From Eutypa lata (Eukaryota; Ascomycota; Sordariomycetes; Xylariales; Diatrypaceae): a stretch of 64,000 nucleotides of DNA. The position numbers were made by a program, and so were the translations under genes. The notes under the pieces are model-generated. The model ran no database searches. It saw only the letters and a program-made list of their open reading frames with translations, and had not been told where the DNA came from. Positions 1 to 10,750 of this stretch are shown here, piece after piece; the stretch's first letter is position 1, and each line of letters opens with the position of its first letter. Location of the stretch: positions 124,001 to 188,000 of the forward strand of contig JAKULF010000010.1 of the NCBI GenBank assembly GCA_022661535.1, read 5' to 3'.

Positions 1-1058
1 CTCCTTAGATGCCTCCTACGTCAGTCTACATGGAGTCTCAGGTTATATCATTGATGGCACATGTAAATATGACATATGTACCCCATTATTGTTGTTGCCT
101 GTCAAAAACAAAAATCGTAATTGCATATTTAGGGAAAATATCATTGTGTATGAACCCACATGCATGTCACACTCCCTCTGCAATTCACTTCATCTTTAAT
201 TCTTACCTACCTACCTATCTTAGAACGAACGTCATATTCTTTTTCTAGAAGGAGTATCGGGCTTAGACTCCATCTCGTTCCATCTTCGCCTTTATCTCAC
301 CTCTTGTTGATCGTACCTTGTACGTAATTGTACGTAATGACATGCATTATGTATGTTGTTTATCTACATACCTACTTGCCCTTACCTACATGTCTGTAGT
401 TGTAGTTACTATCCTTATTTTACTCTTTCTTTCCTCCATCCCAGAGATAACATTATCTGTTTTACTTAACTGGCATGACATCAAGTCCCGTTGTCATCAA
501 TGATCTCTTCCCAGTCGTCACTGCCTTCATTTGTATCTGCTTCATTTGATGTGCATGATGTCATTATCACCACCACTACTGTCAAATGGTGATTTGTCGA
601 GGTTTACTGTTTTCACAAAGTACTTATCGGTGGAGAGTTGCATAGGTATGTACATAAGTTCCCAAGCAGAGTAGGTTACATCCCTAGTCCCGTACCTACA
701 TATGTAAGTATGTATGTGGGTAACTCGTAATACTCCCATCAGTAGTCATGAATGTGACGATAGTATGTGTATACCTCCACTACAAAGAGGTATTCTCTAG
801 AGAGAGTGGTTATTGACCAGGTAAATGTTGTAATCTGATTGCCACACTGTATGTGAAACTACCTAGGTCCATAACACTCCATATAATAATATTCTTGGTT
901 ATATTGAGCGCCGTACAATTTGCATTATGCCACTAATAATCTAAGTGCCCACCTGAGAGCCTCACTTATAGGGGTTATTCACGAAACCAGAATAAAGCCA
1001 CAAAGGACTGGAAGAAGAGTCGCGATAAGACTGACTCCATGGAAGGAAACATCACAAG
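1..1058. other. Intergenic, no gene recognised
   Basis: No reading frame here has family resemblance or codon structure that I recognise. The DNA is of ordinary composition and rich in short CTAC/GTAG and TACCTACC motifs, which recur across intergenic parts of this window. I see no RNA gene. Confidence 0.6.
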
Positions 1059-1520
1059 TCACTGTGCCGTTGCCTCTTCCATCTTGAGGGCACTAGGGTC
1101 TAATTTGTCTTTATCAATTACTTGAAGCGTGTTCAAGTACACCTCATCATAGGATAGATCAGCATTGGGGAGGCGGTCGAAATCTCGTCCGGTTGTTAAC
1201 ACTCCTTCCAATCCGTGCCTCAAGTAAATGGGTTTGCAATCGTGACCAAATCGTGGCGCACAATTGTGTTCGTTTAATGTGTTTGACGCCAACTGTGTTG
1301 GAGGCGTCTTGTGGATGCTCCTCGGCTCTTTGCTCTGCTCAACATTGCGCGCTGGTTGACGTCGACCGACTAATCACAGCTGGTAAAAGACAGATCGCTG
1401 CTTTCCCAGTCGAACCAGGGCCCTATGACCTGTCGGGAGTTATTTATAGCGTATTCGAACACGCCAACGTCAAGTGTGAAGATAGACGGGTAGGAATTAG
1501 CCGTACGGAAGTTCAGTGAG
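1059..1520 (-). pseudogene. Possible remnant of an unidentified protein gene
   Basis: On the minus strand two open stretches read like protein. The upstream one (about 1520-1375) contains the segment SIFTLDVGVFEYA followed by GPWFDWESSDLSFTS and then a stop. The downstream one (about 1292-1059) contains PRFGHDCKPIYLRHGLEG and ends at a normal stop. The downstream frame opens only with TTG, so it has no start of its own. I could not find a splice pair joining the two cleanly, nor an upstream ATG exon. I do not recognise the family. It is either a decayed gene or two exons of a model I cannot complete; chance open frames remain possible. Confidence 0.25.
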
Positions 1521-2044
1521 CAGAACTGAACATGCGGAAGGTAGACTAGGGCAATTAGCTGAAGCCTTGAATATACGATCGGACGAGAACTGACTAATAT
1601 GACATGGCCTAAGAAGGCTTGCTCTTGGAGCTAGGGATGTCGGAGCTAGAGAGCCATGTGGTTAATATGTAAGAGCTTCATATCGTGAACCGCAGTAGGT
1701 GTAACAACCCCTATTATTCTCCCCTGACAAGCTTTGATGACTGGTATTGTCCAAGTACCAAGGAAGATCTACACCCATCCTAGTAAGACCTCCGCCCTGC
1801 TCAAGAAACCTTTTCCACCTCTGACCGAGCCAATAAGCAGTGCGTCTTCGAGTAGAGTCAAAAACTACTTCCCTGCAGTATCACACAACCAGTCGAAGTC
1901 TTCTCTAGCGTCTGCGAGACGCGCTACCCTATGACAGTTCTTTCCACAGACACACTCGTCTTTTCCGGAAGGCATGCTGTGCAGAGGTATCGTGGTAGAA
2001 AATTAGAGGATGAAATAATGTATACCGAACCGCGAACAAATGAA
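1521..2044. other. Intergenic, nothing recognised
   Basis: Ordinary-composition DNA between the possible gene remnant and the first repeat element. A 66-codon plus-strand open frame near 1734-1934 has no recognisable features and I do not call it. Confidence 0.5.
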
Positions 2045-2272
2045 TAATTGTGCGGAGTTGCCGTACTTAGGACTATATTGTCGCATTCAAGCTATCACTT
2101 ACTACAGGATCGGATACGCTCAGCTCAGTTGTTGTTGTATTGATCTAAAGGAGCAAGGAAATCTAGGAATCTAGGTGGTGGGCATTATATGCCCTACAAA
2201 AAGTGGACGTGGTGGAGATCAAGTGACGTGGCTTCGGGTAGCTCTATATGGCAGGGATCATTTAACGCAACA
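2045..2272. repeat. Left direct repeat (LTR-like), little mutated
   Basis: Normal base composition. It pairs with 3935-4155, and nearly every difference is a transition in which this copy carries C or G and the right copy T or A. This copy therefore approximates the sequence before mutation. Confidence 0.65.
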
Positions 2273-3934
2273 CACCCCCTGATCGCTAACACTGCCATTT
2301 CGGGCGAGCTTCTGAAGCTATTCACACCTTGCTCGTCGTCGACCCTTGGAGTTTTGGCACCCCCCAAATTGCACCCCCGAGCTCGACGACCCTATCCACT
2401 ACCGACCGACGAATCAACGCTCCGCACTTATATCGCTTCGACCCAGCTTCTTTCTAAGGCACCGGCATCCGGAAATGGTTTTATGCGCATATAGCGAGCT
2501 TATCCTCGGTTCGACGTAATAATCGTTATTATCCGCCGAACGGCAAAACCGGAAAAATAATACATTAAGCCGTTTATCCGATCTTAAATAATAATTGCTT
2601 AACTGCTTTCGTACAAAATAAAACAAAATAAAATAATAAATTATTACTTTTTAATTTTAAATTATTTCGTTATATTATTAATATACTTTATTATATTATT
2701 ATATTAACGTTTCGTAATAACTTTTTAAACGTTAATTTTAATTTTTCGTACTTCGATTTAAGCTTTATATATAATTTTAATTAAGCGTTAAAATTAAATC
2801 TTTTTTTAATACTTTTATATACGTATAATTTAAACGTTTTTTTTAAAGTTATTCGTTCGTATACGACGTATATTAAAGTATTATAATTATTTAATAATTA
2901 TTTATATTTATAATTAAAACGAATAAAATATAAATATTTATATTACTTTTTTAACGTCGTTGTTATATATATATTAAACGTTAAATAAAATTAATTTTTA
3001 TTTTATAAAATTATAAATTATTATAATTTAATAATAAATAATTTTAAATATTTATTAAACGTTATAAATAACTTATTACGTATTTTTTAATTCGTAATTT
3101 TATTAAATTACGTAATTATTTAATTAAATATTATACGTTAATTAACGATAAAAATAAAGTTTTATATAACGAATTATTTTATAATTTTTAAAATATCTTT
3201 AACTTTTTTTTAAACGTATATATTATATTATTATTAATATTAAGTTTTTAAGTTTATATTATTTTATTAAATAAAATTTAAAACTTATAAATAATATATA
3301 CGTATATTATTAACGATATTATATTATAATAACGTTAAACGTTTTTTAAATTTTTATATTATTATTTAAATAAATAAATTAATCTTTAATTAAAACATAT
3401 TAAATTCGTTAAATATTAAGTTTAAAATTAATTCGTTTACGTTTTTAATAATTTAATTTTAAAAAGTAACGTATTAATTAATTATCGTTAATTATTTAAT
3501 AATATATTTAATAAAATCTTTACGATTATTTTTATATTTAACTTTAACGTTTTTTTTAACGATAACGATTAAAGTTAAAAATTAAAAACTACATTAAACT
3601 TTAATTTAAAGCTTTTACGTATTAATTTTTTTATTATATTACTTTTATTAATAAGCGTTTTTTTATTAAATATAACGATCGATAATAAAAACGTATAAAG
3701 CTTTAAATATAACGTAAATTAAATTTAAATCGTTTAAATTAATATATAATTATATATTTTAAAATTAAATATAATATTAATAAAAAGTAAATTATTAAAA
3801 TTAAGTTTTACGATTAACGAATTTATAATTAACGAATATTATAAAAAAAAGTCGCTTAATAATAAAAATATCGTTAAAAAAAATATATATAAATTACGTA
3901 TTTTTTAATTAAGTAATTTAAAGTTATTACGTAA

Positions 3935-4155
3935 TATATATATATATATAAAACTTATAATTATCGTATTTAAGTTATTATTTATTATAAAATTAAATAC
4001 GCTTAATTTAATTATTATTATATTAATTTAAAGGAATAAGAAAATCTAAAAATTTAAGTAATAAGCATTATATGCCTTATAAAAAGTGAACGTAATAAAG
4101 ATTAAGTAACGTGGCTTCGGGTAGCTCTATATAGCAGGGATCATCTAACGTAACA
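3935..4155. repeat. Right direct repeat (LTR-like), RIP-mutated
   Basis: Counterpart of 2045-2272. The inner part, up to about 4105, is heavily converted to A and T on both strands. The last 50 bp, including a shared GTGGCTTCGGGTAGCTC block, is almost unchanged, so the mutation fades out at the element's edge. Confidence 0.65.
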
Positions 4156-5208
4156 TATATGCTATTTTAACTAAACCCTAAGAGGAACACGATAAAGTAA
4201 GGAGAACGGAAACGCGATGCGGAATTGAAAGCCCGGCGTTGAACGGTGTCATATAGATAGCTAATATAGATTTAAGGAAGATTAGCATCTACATCTAATT
4301 CACCTGATTATCCTACATTACCCAGTGAGTACACCATATAGCGTTCCCATATAAATGAATATAGTATAGAAGATGTTGTTTTGGATTAGGTTACCCTAAG
4401 CTCAACATTCCACTTCAAATACCACCTTCAGTGTGTGTCGTACTTTACACTGCCATTAGCTCATGTGTCCATTGTCGCTCAGCTGGGGTTCGTCCTGAAG
4501 CCCCGAGTTGTTGTAATAGACAATCCAGGGAGGTAAGCCCAGCTGGTGTTGCCTTGGAGCCAAACTGGGGAGAGTCGGTTGTAATTTGGCTGCTGGCCCA
4601 TCAGTAAATAGTTTCTGGTACTAAGATATGAAGTAACTGTTATAATTCTGGCTCAAGGAGCCTTTCGTCTACTCGATGTCTTGCCCGGACATCCCGACCA
4701 GACGTTTGGGGTGGCAGAGGAAATTCATATCTAGATCTCTGACTGTGAGTCTACCGGGTATAACATATTGCTAAAAGGCCAAGAGACCCGCAAGATATAC
4801 CTAGTCTCGGGTGTCCTGGCTAGGGCCTCCGCATCGTCTCTACGGGCGAACTAATCGATGTGTATCGACCCAACTCACCGGGCATGTGCCACATAGAACG
4901 ACTCGTGGCCTGCGCAGACAGCTGCTAGGTCACCTTTCTTAGACTTTCTTACAGTAACATTACCCAGGAGATGTCTCCATAGCTAAGAATCCACCCGCGA
5001 ATGCTTGACGAACACATCCGCTGCCACGGCGGCACATGCAAATTGCCTCGACGACCTCTTGACAGCTTAAGCTCCCCGCCCATTAGGCGGGAGATGGACG
5101 ATCGCGCAGGTACCATCAGCTCCTACCGCACACGCCATCGAGAGGGTCTACAAGTCGCAACTCTACGCCATGTTGTACATTACCCCAGCATATCACCTGC
5201 TCCCGATG
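4156..5208. other. Intergenic, nothing recognised
   Basis: Normal-composition DNA between the first repeat island and a weak open frame. No family signal and no RNA gene seen. Confidence 0.5.
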
Positions 5209-5608
5209 AAGCCCTGGAAAAGCACAAAGACGATGCCGCCACACAATATGGAGATACCCGCCAGACACTTCTGGCGAACGCGCTGCCTCACATATCCCGC
5301 AAGTCCAAGGTAAAGAAACAAAGCAAAACTCTCAGGCCGAGGATGAAGACGAGCTCGCCGTCCACGATATGCAAAAGAGACACGACGACATTTTGGACAG
5401 CCTAAAGACGAGCCCATGGCAGAAGAACAAGTCGAAGTTTTGGGACGTGGATGCTTTGCCGGGTACATCGACGCTAGAACAAACCGTCAACCCAGTGAAC
5501 ACCAATGTTCAGAACCTAATCAAGGCCATAGACAAAGAGACAACCTACACGTACGAACAGTTGACGGCATATTCTGAGATGAGCAAGTTGGCCACACTTT
5601 TGGACTAA
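5209..5608 (+). CDS. Weak hypothetical protein, exact start unknown
   Basis: One plus-strand frame stays open from about 5209 to the stop at 5608. Its first ATG is at 5369 and would give 79 residues. The stretch before it is hydrophilic and acidic (QAEDEDELAVHDMQKRHDDI) and the C-terminus reads NLIKAIDKETTYTYEQLTAY. An overlapping frame from 5001 to 5405 is also open. The two could be one gene with a frameshift near 5310-5335; the GT..AG pair there is only 26 nt apart, too short for a normal intron. No domain is recognised. It lies tail-to-tail with the EEP gene, 55 bp away. Confidence 0.25.
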
Positions 5609-5663
5609 ACTAAGCAAAAGGGTATCAAAGTAATTGATGATTATTGTTTTAAATAAACTATGA

Positions 5664-6833
5664 CTACAACCCCCTCTTAGACCTCTTCAACTTGCGAACA
5701 ATCGACCATGGTTCCGTCGGCCGAGAGCTTAAGGTAAAATTGGCTTTGATTCCAAGATCATCAGTGACCCAACCCTTTTCAAGACCAGTTTTGATTAATT
5801 GTTGTTTGTCAGTCTCATCTTCAACTTCCTCATCCATACCAAATGCCTTAAAATCCTCTACTTGGATGGCACCGCAGAACAGCAACTTGTCCACGCGTGA
5901 TAGGCCATGACGCCTCTCATATATTGCTGCCATTTGACCCCATGTCATACCCTCCTGGGAGCCTTCAACCCGCCCCGTTTGGAGGTACGCGTCTTTCAAT
6001 TGATTCTCGGTGTGTAGGCTCTTGTCGATATCCTTAAGGGCGTTAAGGTCACCCCCGAGAATGCCGACGTCCGTTTGATGCAAGTACTCGGCTGCTATAG
6101 CTAACTGTCCCCGACGCTTAGAAGACCCTTCGGGAAAGGATTCCAGGTGAGTTGTGCACAGCCGAACCGTTTTGCCGTCGATATTGATATCTACGAACAA
6201 GGCGTCCCGCCCCATACTTGTCTCGTAATGGACACGGAAGACATTTGTTATCACCATGCTTTTCGGGAGAAGCATGCAGGTCCCTAATATTAATGTTAGT
6301 TACATCTGTCTTATCGTTGGCTCGCAGAACATATTTAACTCCCCATAATGCTTTGACTCCCAGAACTCACCCGAAAGGTCGGTGATCTGAAATCCTTTTC
6401 GTATCCAAGCTTGAGATTGAATGATCTGGAGATCCGACTTGGTCATCTCATTTAGCATGATGACCTTGTCTTTAACGGGTGCCTTAGGACTTCCCTCTGA
6501 GTTGATAGCCTCATCCGTCACCTGTGTATGCAAATGCTTCAATGCTGCTCTCATACGTTGATTATGTAGGATGCGCTTGAAATCGATGTTCCACGATAGA
6601 AATGTGAATGAAGTCCTAGCTGACGTTGATATGGTCGACTCCTTTGAAGTTGGCTTGATATTATGCCACTTCTTGTCTTTGTCTGAGAAGGTATAAAATG
6701 GCTGATGGAATGGAACCCCTCGTGCCCATGGATGTGGATTGAGACATACGGTCATCCCGGCATCGTTTAACGACCCCACCGATGACATCGCTTTTCTATT
6801 CCTAGTTATGCGGAAGGATAGCCGCAAATGCAT
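5664..6833 (-). CDS. EEP-family phosphodiesterase (TDP2-like), two exons
   Basis: Exons 6833-6371 and 6283-5664 give 360 residues. The 87-nt intron (6370-6284) has donor GTGAGT, branch CTAAC and acceptor TTAG, and splicing restores one frame. The protein has the endonuclease/exonuclease/phosphatase fold signature: WNID (Asn82), LNEM (Glu129), the MGRD segment (178-181), TTHLES (His200), GDLN (Asp233, Asn235) and SRVDKLLF (Asp286). Fungal relatives resemble tyrosyl-DNA phosphodiesterase 2 and act on phosphodiester bonds with Mg2+; the actual substrate here cannot be read from sequence. The usual terminal SDH-x-G motif reads TDD-L-G at 328-332, so the expected catalytic His is Asp. The start could also be Met16 (6788). 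The C-terminus is basic (KLKRSKRGL). The next two genes upstream lie on the same strand. Confidence 0.85.
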
Positions 6834-7161
6834 AAAGTGTCGTTGTGCGATATGGCACCTAATTAATCTTCCAAGCTAGACATTTATATGGTTCATATCT
6901 ACCACATTATACACAATAGTGCGTACAGGGCTTCACAGCCACGCGTTCATTGCTTATACTGCCCAACGCCTGGAACTAGGCCCCATTACTTTTGTATGCA
7001 CCAGGCTTCATACTGGCTTCATACTGCCGGTACCCATGAGTATGCATTGAAAGATTTACAATGTTCATAAGCGCCTATTTAGTAGAAAGGTACGATGCAT
7101 GATCATTCCCTTGGAACCTAAGAATAGTCCCGATGAATGAAAGAAAACACGTCTAATGTTG
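6834..7161. other. Intergenic between EEP gene and FAD oxidoreductase
   Basis: 328 bp holding the promoter side of the EEP gene and the 3' end region of the oxidoreductase gene. Nothing else is recognised. Confidence 0.6.
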
Positions 7162-8731
7162 TTAAGCATTCTTCTGCGGAAGCTTAAAACCACCTCGAAC
7201 TCCTTTCTGGAATATACCCTCCGGGTCATATTTGTTGCTGGTCTCCCTGAGCTTCGACACACTCTCTTCACCATAGCCCGCGATGATATCGTCCTTCTGA
7301 TAGCCGTAGTTGGGAAATATGTAGCGGTGGAGCAGCCCCTTTTCCGATGCGAGTGCCCTGAATTCTGCTACAAGTTTTTCGACAGCTGTGAAGATTCGAT
7401 TGTCGTCTTGTGGTAGTGTCCAAATCGGATTGATCAGCAGTACAAACAGCGGTCCATCCGAGGGGGGAATGCCCTTCGCGTTGCCTCCCACCTTTGCTGA
7501 GTTCTCCAGCAGCGCCTTGGTCAAGGGGTGGAATCCGAATGAGAATATAAACCCTTCGGCATCTTTGATTGCAGCCAGAGTCTCCTGCCATTTTTCGTGA
7601 AAGGCCTCCATTAGAGCAACATCTGGCTTAATGGTTATCGAAGCCCAGTATTGCCTATGAAGCATCCAGCATATATTAGAGTGGCAAGTGGTACGTTATT
7701 TATTTTTGGAGATACTAACCGTAATCCGTCATTTGAGAACTTCGACAGTTCCTCGCAGAAACCGAGATGGGTTGACGTCCTCATAGTACACATCTGTTTG
7801 ATCTGAGGCTCCATAGCTGTAAAGCGCTGCAGCGCAGTGGGGTTTTCCTTTCCTTGTGTGTGGTACATGACACAGGTTACAGCTTGGTGACCAAAGCCAT
7901 ACCCGATACTACACATGATGTGAGTATCCTCATCTGTCTCGTTGTGGACAAAGTCGCAAGCCCTTTGAAGGAGCTGGGAGAAGGTGTCGGGCATGTAGTA
8001 TGTGACGCCACCCCATATAGCTCCTGACTTGAAGGTCTTCATCTTGAAAGACGTGATGATACCGAAATTATTCAAGCCACCTTTAAGAGCATTCCATAGG
8101 TCGGCATTCTCTTCAGCATTAGCACGAACGGCCTCTCCTGAAGCGAGGACTACCTCAAACTCAATCACCGAGTCACATGAAAATCCCCTTCGCGTAGAAA
8201 ACATCGATAGACCACCTATAATCTCCTGAGTAAGAACTTACACTACGCCTAGTGTAGTTGAAACTTACCTCCCAGAATGAATCCAGCAACACCGATACGG
8301 CCAACTCGTGCACCGGCAACTGTCAAGCCGTGCTTCTCTAGTTCGGTATACACAGCCGCCCATGTCTCACCGACTCCTATCTCCACAAATGACTTATCAT
8401 CGCTCAACCTGACGCCTTTGAAGCCCCTCATGTCAACGGTTATACCGTCCTGCACATTTGCGCTACCCGCGAACGGAGTGTGACCGCTGCCTCGGATGGC
8501 AATTTGACAGTCGCCTACGACAACGTACGGACGGAGAGCCTCAATTAAGCCCTGCACTTGCTTGACGCTGGTCGGTTGGGCGATGTACGAGGGCTTGATC
8601 TCGTTCTCGAACGCGCTGAAGTATGAGCCATTGTTTTTCTCGTACGCCTCGCTGCCAGGAAGCAAGACTGAGTCTTGGGCGAGGACGTTGGTTAACGCGC
8701 TACATATCTGGGGGTTGTGGGGGCTCGACAT
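7162..8731 (-). CDS. FAD-linked oxidoreductase (BBE-like), three exons
   Basis: Exons 8731-8269, 8215-7720 and 7654-7162 give 483 residues, the usual size. Introns are 53 nt (GTAAGT..ATAG) and 65 nt (GTTAGT..ATAG), and phases agree. The N-terminal half is an FAD_binding_4 (PCMH-type) domain: RGSGHTPFAGSANVQDG carries His84, the residue expected to hold FAD covalently, and FILGGGLSMFSTRRG is the flavin-contacting glycine loop. The C-terminus (SNKYDPEGIFQ) is the berberine-bridge-enzyme motif. The cysteine that makes the second flavin bond in bicovalent members is missing: the position before GVAGFILGGG reads V-G-R-I. There is no obvious signal peptide (start MSSPHNPQ), so the protein may be intracellular. 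Such enzymes oxidise alcohols, sugars or secondary-metabolite intermediates; the substrate is unknown. Confidence 0.9.
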
Positions 8732-9564
8732 AGTGATAGGCTGATTATGACGGGCTCTGAAAATCGAGAATGAGTAACGGAGGGATAAGTTTGGAAACGA
8801 TACAGCAAGAATCTAGCGTGAAATACTACATATGTTTATGTTGGTACTATTTACTGATAGCTGAGTTTTTTTTTATCAACGTCGACGAGCGTTTTATTTC
8901 TGGTCTTGAGTGAGCGGAGAAAAGCTCACGGAACCAACACCCTATTGTGTGCCTCATGCAAGGGCGGGTACATCAAGACCAACAACTCTGGGTTCTGCAT
9001 AAGGATATACCCCACGCCCCACAGGGTGTGTCTAGATGATGCAATATGCAGTATACATAGGAAGATTATCTCCCTATAGCGTAGAGTAGTCTCTTACTAG
9101 TTAAACGGTGGTTGGGATTAACTGAATCGTCTGACAATGTTCGGTGCCTTTATTGCTTCCACGCTCTCCTTAACGTTAAGGTAGGAAGCAAGATAGTTTT
9201 GCGCAAGGCTAATCATCATATATTACCGCAACGTGGGCTACACATCACCGTCCATGTGTTTATAGACAATTGATCTGATCTTAATCCAGATCGGATCTCA
9301 AGAAAGCTGACCGAGTGCCCAAGTCGCAATCGACAAAGTAGACAGTTTCACAATTAACTGCTTGTTTTATTAGCTTGCCTCGGCCATGGCTTCAGAGTAG
9401 CAATGCCTATATCCAGCTGATGTGATGGTAAATAAAATATGCGGGTGCTTGACTCCTGCGTTCATCCCTAGCTTTATGGTTGCGAGATCAAGTAGAAGAA
9501 CAAAAACTCCCGATAGTGCGGCTTATGGCCAATTAAGGTCAGGAATCCTTTCAAATTGAAGCAA
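8732..9564. other. Intergenic, nothing recognised
   Basis: About 830 bp forming the upstream region of the oxidoreductase gene and the downstream region of the iminopeptidase gene. No further gene is seen. Confidence 0.55.
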
Positions 9565-10750
9565 TTACAAACCCGAAAGTTCATCGCAGACTTCTACCAG
9601 CTTAGCAAACGTGTCAGGTTCCTACATATGAAGAAGTTAGCATTTTGTTCTAGTTGCGGGTTAAGAAGCCAATCAAGACTCACCCAAACGCTATGCCCAG
9701 CGTCGGGTATCCAATGAAGAACCGAATTCGGCCATGCTTGGTGTAAGTCCGACGCCGTCTTAGGCGGAGTTACGAGATCGTGCCGACCCTGAACAATTAC
9801 ACCTGCGCCAATGTTAGAAACGTGAATTCACGACCCCTAATGTAAAGGGGTAATAGTATACTCCGTAGAATTGTTACCTGGGATATGCTTTATTTTTGCC
9901 ATATTCTTCTCAGCCAACAGCTGGCCCTCTTCCAAAAAGCAGCGATGGAAGGTATAGTGCGCCTCTACCCTGGCATGGGAAAGACACCAATCCTTGTCGT
10001 CCAGCTTCGCATAGACTGCGGGGTCTACATTGAGGCTCCCAAGCGATAGGTCCCACCGATTCCACTCTCGCGCAGCAGCGTAAACTACATCAGGGTCGTC
10101 TGATAATAGGCGTTTATAGTATGCCGCGACGACATCATGTCTCTCGTCTTCCGGGATGAAGTTGGCGAACTTTTCGTAGTTGACGGGATATAACTCCCCC
10201 ACAGTACTCTCCCGGTAGGCTGTCTCTTCCTCGCGGGCCGTCCAAACACCCCGGAGGACGAGCGAACCTACACGCTCGGGGTACGTCTGTGCGTAGAGCA
10301 AGCCTAACGTGGTACCCCATGACCCACCAAATATCATGTGCCACTTCGAGATGACGAGGTGTTCACGAAGGGTCTCTATGTCCGATACCAAATGCTGCGA
10401 AGTATTCTCCTCAATCTCGGCTATAGGACGAGATCTCCCCGCACCTCGCTGATCGAAGAGCACGACGCGATACAGTTCAGGGTTGAAGAACTTAGTATTT
10501 GGGAAGCTGGCCTCCCCTCCCAGTCCGCCATGCAGAAAAATGACTACTAACTTTAGCAGACAACATTGAAAGTGGCTGAGGATATGCTGTTGCCACTGCT
10601 TTCGTTGCTAGTGCATGCTCTCTTATGAGGTGGTGACTTACCAGGAAGACCATCCTTCCGCCCGTATTGCTCATAGAATAATTGATGAATAGAACCAACC
10701 GGGAGATATCCCGAATCAAATGGACCGTTGTGAGTATATCCAGTAGCCAT
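9565..10750 (-). CDS. Proline iminopeptidase (peptidase S33), four exons
   Basis: Exons 10750-10642, 10546-9878, 9802-9684 and 9621-9565 give 317 residues. Introns are 95, 75 and 62 nt, all GT..AG with consistent phases. It is an alpha/beta hydrolase that removes N-terminal proline from peptides. Visible signature: PFDSGYLPVG and IHQLFYEQYG at the N-terminus, HGGLGG (oxyanion loop, usually HGGPGG), DQRGAGRSRP, nucleophile elbow FGGSWG (Ser112), LRGVWT, then GRHD (Asp268) and DAGHS (His296). The catalytic triad is complete. The first in-frame ATG is at 10750; the frame runs upstream only through a TTG. No signal peptide is seen, so it is probably cytosolic. Low use of G and C at third positions compared with the transhydrogenase gene. 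Confidence 0.92.

Larger units (their letters stand above)
2045..4155. mobile_element. RIP-damaged small LTR-type element
   Basis: Two direct repeats of about 220 bp lie roughly 1.88 kb apart (about 2045-2272 and 3935-4155). They align base for base apart from C/T and G/A differences and a few indels in a TA run, and both end in a TAACGYAACA-like sequence, consistent with LTRs ending in CA. The interior is about 1.7 kb. Its first 220 bp (to about 2495) has normal composition; the rest is almost only A and T with scattered CpG. No protein can be read inside. Size and structure suggest a short or non-autonomous LTR retrotransposon. I could not define a target-site duplication, so the outer edges are approximate. 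Confidence 0.65.

Noticed and set aside
5310..5335. GT..AG pair that would join the 5001 frame to the 5369 frame
   Set aside because: Only 26 nt, too short for a fungal intron; coding status is weak in any case.
6284..6339. Alternative 56-nt intron with donor GTTAAA in the EEP gene
   Set aside because: It leaves the downstream exon out of frame; the GTGAGT donor at 6370 gives the right phase.
5664..10750. A secondary-metabolite cluster built on the FAD oxidoreductase
   Set aside because: No backbone synthase, transporter or regulator nearby; neighbours are a peptidase and a phosphodiesterase.
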